64,000 bases of DNA, taken from NCBI GenBank assembly GCA_030765055.1, contig CM060953.1, positions 191,121,147-191,185,146 on the forward strand, given 5' to 3'. The DNA comes from Mantis religiosa. Lineage: Eukaryota; Arthropoda; Insecta; Mantodea; Mantidae. Position numbers and translations under genes: made by a program. Below the pieces are notes generated by a model. The model did not search any database, was not told the DNA's origin, and saw only the letters and a program-made list of their open reading frames with translations. Shown here piece after piece: positions 55,955-64,000 of this stretch; positions within the stretch are counted from its first letter, which is position 1; each line of letters begins with the position of its first letter.

Positions 55955-56194
55955 CAAAAGCTCTCTGGCCTCCCAGACCCCTGATCTAACCTCAGCGGAT
56001 GTTTTCTTGTGGGGGTATCTAAACATAGAGTGTGCAAGAATAGGCCACGGACAATTGATGTTCTGAAGGAATCCATTCGAACTGAAATAAGTAACATTGA
56101 CGAGGATATTCTCCGTAAAACTTCAGAGAATATGGTGAGACGAGTACAAACATGTATAGATGCCGGTGGAGTACACTTACAACATTTTCTCTGA
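55955..56194 (+). pseudogene. Transposase fragment (3' part) of the long-TIR transposon
   Basis: TPDLTSADVFLWGYL, then, after a frameshift, NRPRTIDVLKESIRTEISNI and MVRRVQTCIDAGGVHLQHFL ending with TGA at 56,192. SADVF carries the last catalytic position. The final ~14 codons lie within the right TIR. Confidence 0.82.
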
Positions 56195-56320
56195 GATGTA
56201 AATAGTGTAATATAATCTACCAATTGTGTATTATATTCTCCCAAAGTTGTAGATGTGTGCTATTATTGCTTCAAAAGTTATGGCCTATTGAAGTGGTTCA
56301 GCCTTATATGGATCGCAGTG

Positions 56321-57045
56321 TACTTACAATTAGGTAATATGTAATAAACACGATTACCCAGGCCAACATGAAGTAGTCAGAAATACAAGCTTTTGGAAGA
56401 ATAGTTTACTGAATAATGGCTATAAACGGTGATCTGAGTGCAACACGAAAGCGTTTTTACAAATCCATCCTCAAATATTACATTTTAATTGACGAGAAAC
56501 CGGCTCGTATCTTCATTCCCAGCTTTCCCATCTCCAGGGATATTAAGAATCACGAAAAAGAAATGTTTTCAGCATAAGTTTAACATACAGATCACAAATG
56601 CTATCCTTTAGAGAAGAAGATTAAGAGCTTTAAGCTCCTATTTCAATAAAGAAATTTCCAGTTTATACTGACAGAACAGGGAGTTAATTAGGGTTCATAA
56701 TCCCAATCTAAAAATCTGTTTTCTCTGCGTAGGCTTATGTTTGTTTCTGGCGATAGAAAGTCGATACGGGCCCTTAATTGTTACGTCACAGTTCTTACAA
56801 ACAATAGGCCAATTACGTTGGAACAACAAACTCGTGCTCTAATTAAATTTATAAATGAATAACAAATATGAACCGTTTTAAAGGGCATATGTCGAATTGA
56901 AATGTAGAGCAAACAGGTCACTCAAATTTCCGTAACAGTATCTACGTTTTTGAGAAGCTCGACCAAAAGAATACAATCGGAGAATCGGTTAAATATGTAT
57001 TTCAATTCAGTATCCCCTATGAACCCAAAACGCAGAATTCCAATA
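56321..57045. other. AT-rich sequence with no recognised feature
   Basis: No coding resemblance or tandem repeats seen. Confidence 0.4.
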
Positions 57046-57140
57046 CCCGCCTCTGCAGCGTAGTGGAAGTCTGCCTCACGTTCAAAGAGGTCCCCAGTTC
57101 GTATCTCGCTGAGCGTAAGTTTTCTGGGTAAGGTTCTTTC
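57046..57140 (+). mobile_element. tRNA-like SINE head leading into a tandem array
   Basis: CCCGCCTCTGCAGCGTAGTG and CCCCAGTTCGTATCTCGC (B-box-like) match the head of the 37,488 SINE; the body that follows is tandemly amplified. Confidence 0.8.
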
Positions 57141-58345
57141 CGCACTTTCCCTTATCCTAATACATAATTGTTGGTTAACACTAAGCTCTATCTACCCTGT
57201 ACTTATTTGATCACACCTTCATTCATTGTCCGTTATGACTTAACGTTGGAGGTTTTCTCTTATCCTGAAAGATGAATGTCTGGTAACTAAGCTCTGCAGA
57301 TCCTGTACTCATTTGAACATCATTTCATTCATGACCTGATATGAGAACGTAGGAGGCTTCGCTTATCCTGGAAGATGATTGCCGGGTAACACTAAGCTCT
57401 ATGTAACCTGTACTCATTTGAACATCATTTCATTCATCGTCCGATATGACTTAACGTTGGAGGTTTTCTCTTATCCTGAAAGATGAATGTCTGGTAACTG
57501 TAAGCTCTATGTACCCTGTACTCATTTGAAACTCATTTCATTCATCGTCCGATATGACTTAAGGTTAGAGGTTTTCCCTTATCCGGAAAGATGAATGTCT
57601 GGTAACTGTAAGCTCTATGTACCCTGTACTCATTTGAACATCATTTCATTCATCGTCCGATATGACTTAAGGTTAGAGGTTTTCCCTTATCCGGAAAGAT
57701 GAATGTCTGGTAACTCTAAGCTCTATGTACCCTGTACTCATTTGAACATCATTTCATTCATCGTCCGATATGACTTAACGTTGGAGGTTTTCCCTTATCC
57801 TGAAAGATGAATGTCTGCTAACTCTAAGCTCTATGTACACTGTACTCATTTGAACATCATTTCATTCATCGTCCGATATGACTTAAGGTTAGAGGTTTTC
57901 CCTTATCCGGAAAGATGAATTGTCTGGTAACTCTAAGCTCTATGTACCCTGTACTCATTTGAACATCATTTCATTCATCGTCCGATATGACTTAACGTTG
58001 GAGGTTTTCCCTTATCCTGAAAGATGAATGTCTGGTAACTCTAAGCTCTATGTACACTGTACTCATTTGAACATCATTTCATTCATCGTCCGATATGACT
58101 TAAGGTTAGAGGTTTTCCCTTATCCGGAAAGATGAATGTCTGGTAACTGTAAGCTCTGCAGACCCTGTACTGATTTGAACATCTTTTCATTGAGCGTTGG
58201 AGGCTTCGCTTATCCTGGAAGATGATTGCCGGGTAACACTTAAACTCTACGTAACCTGTACTCATTTGAAAATGATTTTATTCATCATGCGATATGACTT
58301 AACGTTTGAGGTTTTCCGTTATCCTGAAAATGAATATAAGGTCAC
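57141..58345 (+). repeat. ~107-bp x 11 tandem array derived from a SINE body
   Basis: Monomer: TTTTCCCTTATCCTGAAAGA, ATGTCTGGTAACTCTAAGCT, CATTTCATTCATCGTCCGAT, ACTTAACGTTGGAGG. Starts near 57,147, 57,253, 57,358, 57,465, 57,572, 57,680, 57,787, 57,894, 58,003, 58,111, 58,201 and a partial at 58,311. Every part except the tRNA head corresponds to the body of the SINE at 37,560-37,715. Units 6-10 alternate between two variants (ATCCGG...CGTTGGAGG and ATCCTG...GGTTAGAGG), a ~215-bp higher-order repeat. Confidence 0.93.
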
Positions 58346-59100
58346 TCGACGTTCTATATGCACGTGGCAATTTAAATTAATTTGCCTGGACTAATCTAAG
58401 AAACCTGTAACGTGCATTGTGATGAATTTGATATAGAAAAAATAAATCGGTGTGTAAACGTTTTCTGTGTACAGAAAGCCGTGTGGTTATGACAGTTCAA
58501 ATGTTTTTCGTACCGATAGCATTTGTTAGCGAACGTTAAATACGGTTAAATCACTTTCTCTCTTTATTCAGTTTACCCCTTCTACCATTTTCACTCGCTA
58601 ATTTAAAACAAGCGTATAAAGAATCTGTGATTTAGTAGAATTTAGAGGGGGAGAGAACCGTAATTACCAGTCTTTCTGGTGTAGAGATTTATTCTTGCAA
58701 ATTTGTTTTAAGCTTCCTAATTTAGGAGCAGATTGTTTGCAGCAGGCATTGAAATTGGCTTACTGACAACCAACCAAACCCTTGAAATTTACGGCAATAC
58801 AATTTCACCCAAATCGGCGAGTTAATCTTATATTTTATTAACTGATTCGTGGAAAAATAATTGGGCGGACTGTAAAATTATTTTGTGCACTTCATTAAAT
58901 ACTAAATACCGAATGGTTTAGTGGGAGATAAATGAGTAAACGTTGCATTCACGTGAGTTCCTCTATTCCTCTTGACACTACTATTTAGAAAGTTTATTGC
59001 TCTGTCTGCTTTCTGTAAATATGATATAATATTGACATTTATTTGTACTGTTTCCATTATATTTCACTACAATGACTTTGATATCTAATAATCACTATTA
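58346..59100. other. AT-rich sequence with no recognised feature
   Basis: Nothing recognised up to the TA before the mariner element. Confidence 0.4.
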
Positions 59101-60411
59101 GACTGGGGTGGGTCAAAAAGTAATGCCTCCTATTTCCTCCCCCTTAAATAAGTAAGTTACGTGAAAACTTTGAATTTGGCGCAATTCCTCAAACCTTCTT
59201 CTGCAAGTCCCTGCAGTAGGAACTTCCTAAGTCAACAGGTGGCAGCACTGCATCCTCTTGCAAAATGACTGACATCGACATTCGTATTAGACAGCGTTCT
59301 GTAATTGAATTTTTTACTGCGGAATGTGAAACCCAATTCGCATTCACGAAAGGCTAAAAAATGTGTATGGTGATGCAACGGTGGAGGTCAGCATTGTTAG
59401 ACCGTGGGTTCGTCGCTGTAACGAAGCTGAAGGGCAAACACCATTGGCAGATGAAAAGCGAAGCGGCAGTGGCTCCATGCGTCATTCAGCGAGTCGATGA
59501 CATCATTCGTGGTGATCGCCGGGTCACAACAGGTGAATTGTGTCGCATTACCTCCCTCAGTAAAGGCAGTGTGATGACAATTATTCAATAACTGGGTTAC
59601 TCGAAAGTTTGTTCACCTTGGGTACCAAGAATGTTAACCGCCCAAAACAAAGAAACAAGGAAAACAATAGCCTTCGAACACTTGCGGCGCTTCAATTTGG
59701 AGGGAGAGGAGTTTCTGGAAAGGATACTTACTGGAGACGAAACGTGGGTTTATTTTTCTAAACTTGAATCACAGAGGCAGTCTATGGAATGGCATCACAC
59801 AACGTCACCGAAGAAAAAACATTCAAATCTCAGCGGTCGGCAGGGAAAGTTATGGCGACAGTGTTTTGAGATGCAGTGGGTGTGCTTATGATTGATTTTT
59901 TGGAGCAGGGATGCACAATAAATTCTGTCTAATACGTCAGAATTCTCAAAAAGCTGAAATTACGTGTTCGCCGATTTCGCCCAACAAAAGCTATGGCGGA
60001 TGTTCTTCTTTTGCTTGGCAATACAGAACCACACACCTGCCGTTACACCACTGCAGAAATTGAGAAATTGAGTTGGCAAGTCTTACCTCACTGACCTGGC
60101 ACCATCAGACTTTCATCTGTTCGGGTAACTAAAGGAAGCTCATCGTGGGATTCATTTTGAAGATGAGGAGGCTGTGAAAACGTCCGTGCGTCAATGGCTT
60201 AGGAAGCAAGACCGTGTGTTTTACCACACTGGAATACATGTCCTAGTTAAAAGGTGGACCACAACTGTGGAAAAGGATGGAGATTATATTGAATAGTGAT
60301 AAATTAATCGTCAATGTTGTAGTTTTGAAGCTATGTAAATTGGATTCAATTTTCTTGGCAATTAAAAGAGAAAAAAAGTAGAAGGCATTACTCTTTGACC
60401 CATCCTCGTGG
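59101..60411 (+). mobile_element. Mariner transposon with both TIRs, broken transposase
   Basis: Left end GGGTGGGTCAAAAAGTAATG and right end (reverse complement) GGATGGGTCAAAGAGTAATG, each preceded by TA (59,099 and 60,412). About 1.3 kb, the normal mariner size. One transposase gene on the plus strand, with several stops and frameshifts. Confidence 0.9.
59265..60296 (+). pseudogene. Mariner transposase pseudogene
   Basis: Begins MTDIDIRIRQRSVIEFFTAE (helix-turn-helix region) with a stop after about 31 codons. It continues with CVIQRVDDIIRGDRRVTTGE, HLRRFNLEGEEFLERILTGD then ETWV (first Asp, near 59,730), a broken middle, LAPSDFHLF near 60,095 (last Asp), and the C-terminal RWTTTVEKDGDYIE. 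Length and order match mariner (~345 aa). The HDN box is degraded. Confidence 0.85.
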
Positions 60412-61098
60412 TATACGTATACAGGACGAAGAAATATATGAAGACGGAGGAAAAGATGGAAGGCGCAAGACTGTGTTGAAGAACAGTAGCAACTGAGCAA
60501 ACGAATTCCTCTTCCGGAAGGACGGTATTCCACCTCCAAACCCAGGTCTCATGGTGGGACTGTTTCCAAACCACAGTAGGGTGGGATCACCATTGTCCTG
60601 GCCTATCGGGAAGGTTTCCATCTAGTAAAATGCAGGGACCCTGCCTGCTGCACCGCCGATTTTAGTGACAAATAAGGCAGTCTGAGGTAAACGTTGTTGT
60701 CTTTGTCGCATTATGCATGTGTGTGTAACTAGAGACTGTGGCCATGTTACTACAGTTGTTAAACAATATGCTAATTTGCTTAATTAATATGTCCAGCTAA
60801 TACATGCGGCTTGGGAGCCTTGTAGTCACAGTTGGCGTGTAATAGTGCCTCCACAGTGCATATCATTTTAACATTTAACAATGAATGTTAACATCACTAT
60901 AGTATGTCCAGATTGGCCGGCAGATTTCACCAAATAATTCTAAAAGTACTCCAACGTCGTGGTTGTTAACATTATGATGAACATTTGATGTTAAAACTCT
61001 TGCGCTCAAAACCGTTATTTTTGCTGTCTTTACCACGTAGATAATAAATAAAAATGTGAAAGTTGCCTTTAAATTTTTGAAACAAAACACTCTCTTCA
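60412..61098. other. Unassigned; contains one copy of a ~105-bp repeated segment
   Basis: 60,550-60,655 is ~70% similar to 39,545-39,650. The rest is unremarkable AT-rich sequence. Confidence 0.4.
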
Positions 61099-61282
61099 AT
61101 GGAAATTAATTGTTCTTTCACACTAGTCGTGTGTAGTACGCACTATGAAAGGGTACAGCCAGACTGAAAAATGCAATGTCATAGCAGGGATTAGAACCAC
61201 GGATCTTCTGGTTTCCGTCCAGCCGCTCTGCCTACGTGCCAACATGACATTAAGTTCTCCAACTGACTCGTGTTTCTCCCGG
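61099..61282 (-). mobile_element. tRNA-like SINE-type repeat, minus strand
   Basis: On the minus strand GGCAGAGCGGCTGGACGGAA (A-box-like) and GTGGTTCTAATCCC (B-box-like) lie at about 61,182-61,235. Related blocks recur at 61,763-61,960 and 62,082-62,200. Not a functional tRNA: no acceptor stem pairing was found. Confidence 0.5.
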
Positions 61283-61738
61283 TAAACCACTAGGAGTTCC
61301 CATAAACACATGAGACAACTACCTTAATGGCGACTTACTATGCTGTAAGTACTTTAAGGCCCGGGCTTTACAGTAAACCACTAGGAGTTCTCATAAACAC
61401 ATGAGACAACTACCTTAATGGCGACTTACTATGCTGTAAGTACTTTAAGGCCCGGGCTTTACAGTAAACCACTAGGAGTTCTCATAAACACATGAGACAA
61501 CTACCTTAATGACGACTTACTATGCTGTAAGTACTTTAAGGCCCGGGCTTTATAGTAAACCACTAGGAGTTCTCATAAACACATGAGACAACTACCTTAA
61601 TGACGACTTACTATGCTGTAAGTACTTTAAGGCCCGGGCTTTATAGTAAACCACTAGGAGTTCTCATAAACACATGAGACAACTACCTTAATGGCGACTT
61701 ACTATGCTGTAAGTACTTTAAGGCCCGGGCTTTATAGT
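61283..61738 (+). repeat. 91-bp tandem array, 5 copies
   Basis: TAAACCACTAGGAGTT occurs at 61,283, 61,374, 61,465, 61,556 and 61,647. Copies are nearly identical, differing at a few positions such as TGGCGAC/TGACGAC. Each ends in TAAGGCCCGGGCTTTA, a near palindrome. A single sixth copy lies at 61,963-62,053 inside the next larger repeat block. Confidence 0.96.
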
Positions 61739-62215
61739 TCGGACCAATATTAGGTACAATTAATGGAAATTAATCGTTCTTTCACATTAGCCGTGTGTAG
61801 GACGCATTAGAAAGGAGGGTCAGACTGAAAAATTCAACGCCATAGCCGGGATTTTAACCACGGATATTCTGGTCTCCGTCCCGCCACTCGAAACCATTGA
61901 GTTACTATGGACAACGTGCCAACATGACATTAAATTCTCCAACTGACTCGTGTTTCTCCCGGTAAACCACTAGCAGTTCTCATAAACACATGAGACAACT
62001 ACCTTAATGGCGACTTACTATGCTGTAAATACTTTAAGACCCGGGCTTTATAGTTTGGACCACTATTAGGTACAATTAATGGAAATCAATTGTTCTTTCG
62101 CACTAGCCCTGTGTAGGATGCACTATGAAACGATAAAGCCAGACTGAAAAATTCAATGCCATAGCCGGGATTTGAAGCATAGATCTTCTGGTTTCCGTTT
62201 CCGTTTCTAACTTGA
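61739..62215. repeat. Second and third blocks of the tRNA-like composite repeat
   Basis: GGACCAATATTAGGTACAAT (61,739) and GGACCACTATTAGGTACAAT (62,057) start blocks that repeat the tRNA-like sequence; the second block has one 91-bp unit, the third none. Confidence 0.75.
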
Positions 62216-63620
62216 CTTAACAGCTTCTGATTCTTAATGTTGGAGTTTTTCCGTTATACAATATTATAATTTGTAGCCATGAATAAGCTATTACTTCTTT
62301 CACCAATACATATCTACTATGTACTAATCCAGTATGCACTTCATGGATTGACATACAACATTGTCATCAAAACATCACTCCATTTCTACTACATCATCTT
62401 CTACCTACCTTCAACTTTTCATCATTCTTCATCCATTTTAAATTAAAAGTTGTTAAGTACTAGTAATGAAATACACTGTCACACATACTACATATATCAA
62501 ACCGTGAAAAACACTTCAAAACATTACTGTGTACCTCCAAACGGACTCTTCACATAAAGCTGTTTCATTTTTATTACTATTTTGGTATTTAAAATTACTT
62601 TTGAAAACTTTAAACAGATCTCCTGCACAGTTTTGAAACAGTAGCTTTGCAACTACTGCTTCTCACCGCTTCAATTCTTTTCTGGGCGCCCTAAAGTCAT
62701 CAAGAGGCAAAACTAATAACTTACAAAGCAAATTCCTTTAATCTCCTTAGGTTTTAGCAGTGATTTCACGTTGAACAATCATTAACTTATTGAAAACTGT
62801 GCTCTAACTTCATTATCTTTGTTTCATAATGTTACTCTTCTTCAAAAAAAAATTAATTGAGATTTTTATTTTCTTCTCCAGCTTCTTCGTCTTTATCATT
62901 TGGAGGAGAAAGCTTTTACAGCTGCTGTCGTCAGAGTAATTTCAACTTGCAGCTCCGACTTTCTTTTTTTTTTCTACTTCTCTCCTCTCTGTTCGCTAAT
63001 ATCGTTCTATTGACTTTACACTCGTCCTGAAACACAAAACGAAGCTGTTCTGTTGCCCCCAAGGTGCACTCTTGCTAATTTTCTGTAGTATTCACAGAGA
63101 TTTTCCTCGGCATTTCTCTAAAACCGTTTTCATGTTTCTTGCCCACTTATTATTCATACATCGCCAGAATACCTTTATATATGTTTTAGCTTCCTCAGCT
63201 CCATGTTTTGTATACACAAGGCGTTACTTGATTTTAAAGATGATACGATGAATTTATTTTCAAATTCTGCAATCCACAGTAAAATAAATTCACGATCAGC
63301 TAGACACCAGAAATTTAAAATATAGATCATCACAGCATGACAACACTGACTCACTTTCAGGAAAACCCTTCTAACCTAAACAACTCCTCACATAAATATC
63401 TGTAAAAATTGATTTTGTAAAAAAATGCCTCTTATGATTCTCCTTAACATACAATTCTTAAAAATATTTTCACAACTAATAGATAACTTTCTGGGGATGG
63501 CCTCCAAAACTTTGAAGCCCTAAGTATAGTTCATAACTGGATAAAACCAATAGACAGATGATCCTTTTTAGTTTTAAATTTTAAAATAAAAAATAATAAT
63601 CTAGACTTTTAAAACAAATG
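62216..63620. other. AT-rich sequence with no recognised feature
   Basis: Pyrimidine-rich tracts near 62,870-63,000. No coding resemblance. Confidence 0.4.
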
Positions 63621-64000
63621 AACAGCAGACCCTGTTGTGTACGTGATATCGTGTCTGCCTCAAGTTTAAGATGCCCGATTTCGAATCTCGCACACCGAAA
63701 GCTATATGGGATAAATTTTAAGGGCCTTTTCACTTATTCTCAAAGATGAATGTCTGGTAACTCTAAGCTCTATGTACCCTGTACTCATTTCATCATCATT
63801 TCATTCATCGTCCGATATGACTTAACGTTGAAGGCTTTCTTATACTGACAGATGAATGTCCAGTAATTCTGAGCTCTATGTACCCTGTACTCATTTGAAC
63901 ATCATTTCATTCATCGTCCGATATGACTTAAAGTTGGAGATTTTCTCTTATCCTGAAAGATAAATGTCTGGTACCTCTAAGTTCTATGTACCCTGTACTC
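63621..64000 (+). repeat. Second SINE-headed tandem array, running off the window
   Basis: tRNA-like head with CCCGATTTCGAATCTCGC (63,672) followed by at least 2.5 units of the ~107-bp SINE body (AAGATGAATGTCTGGTAACT at about 63,743, AGATGAATGTCCAGTAATTC at 63,850, GATAAATGTCTGGTACCTC at 63,959). The array continues beyond 64,000. Confidence 0.9.

Larger units (their letters stand above)
53935..56320 (+). mobile_element. Tc1/mariner-type transposon with ~160-bp TIRs, interrupted by a Penelope fragment and a SINE
   Basis: Left end CAGTGTGAGCCATATAAACC after TA; the right end reverse complement is CACTGCGATCCATATAAGGC before TA (56,321). The repeats stay alignable (about 85%) through AATATAATACACAATTGG to CATCTCAGAGAAAATGTTG, about 160 bp once the insertion is removed. 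TA duplication and transposase motifs support the Tc1/mariner superfamily. Nested: Penelope fragment 54,054-54,726 and SINE 55,693-55,951. Confidence 0.85.

Noticed and set aside
57141..58345. CRISPR-like array
   Set aside because: Repeats are contiguous ~107-bp units without unique spacers, the sequence is eukaryotic, and the monomer is a SINE body.
61182..61240. Functional tRNA gene on the minus strand
   Set aside because: A- and B-box-like sequences are present, but no acceptor stem or anticodon arm pairing is seen. It lies in a repeated block, so it is a SINE-type relic.

Overview
The window is eukaryotic nuclear DNA, almost certainly from an insect. It is AT-rich, with no operon structure and dense nested transposable elements. 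The elements present are a Jockey-clade LINE, a Ty3/gypsy element, PIF/Harbinger, several Tc1/mariner elements, Penelope-like elements and tRNA-derived SINEs. I found no convincing host protein-coding gene and no intact tRNA or rRNA gene. The species cannot be fixed from the sequence; a large, repeat-rich insect genome is an inference.

Region 1 (about 1-37,240) is built on an old family of long AT-rich repeat units of roughly 1.2-2 kb. These recur at least 12 times and are recognised by a conserved ~120-bp core (TTTTAGTTATATCGATTGTC, then CCATAGATGGCTCTAGCTG, then ACGAGAGACAAGA). Younger elements are inserted in this background: a LINE 3' fragment (3,620-4,650); a near-complete Jockey-like LINE with both ORFs open and a 13-bp target duplication (6,139-11,390); a Ty3/gypsy element with both LTRs (12,217-17,848) that splits a decayed Harbinger transposase whose duplicate lies at 362-910; further LINE 3' fragments; a solo-LTR-like piece; and a minus-strand LINE remnant (35,154-36,301) that carries its own SINE.

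Region 2 (about 37,240-47,200) is a mosaic. It holds two SINEs, two head-to-tail 5'-truncated LINE copies inserted at the same 11-bp target next to a promoter-like sequence, another LINE C-terminus, a Penelope-like fragment encoding a GIY-YIG domain, mariner pieces, an IS630/Tc1-type transposase relic, and a complete but decayed mariner (45,570-47,173). That mariner carries a nested retroposon ending in about 107 GAT triplets.

Region 3 (about 47,200-64,000) is dominated by tandem arrays. There is a 140-bp x12 array; an 84-bp x15 array made from the 3' coding end of a mariner transposase; a ~107-bp x11 array made from the body of a tRNA-SINE, with a second such array running off the window end; and a 91-bp x5 array inside a tRNA-like repeat. 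Between them lie a Tc1/mariner-type transposon with ~160-bp terminal inverted repeats (53,935-56,320), a nested Penelope fragment with a recognisable hammerhead ribozyme core inside it, and another mariner (59,101-60,411).

The elements do not cooperate as a pathway. The value of the window is in its insertion stratigraphy and in several cases where a transposon part has become a new tandem repeat.
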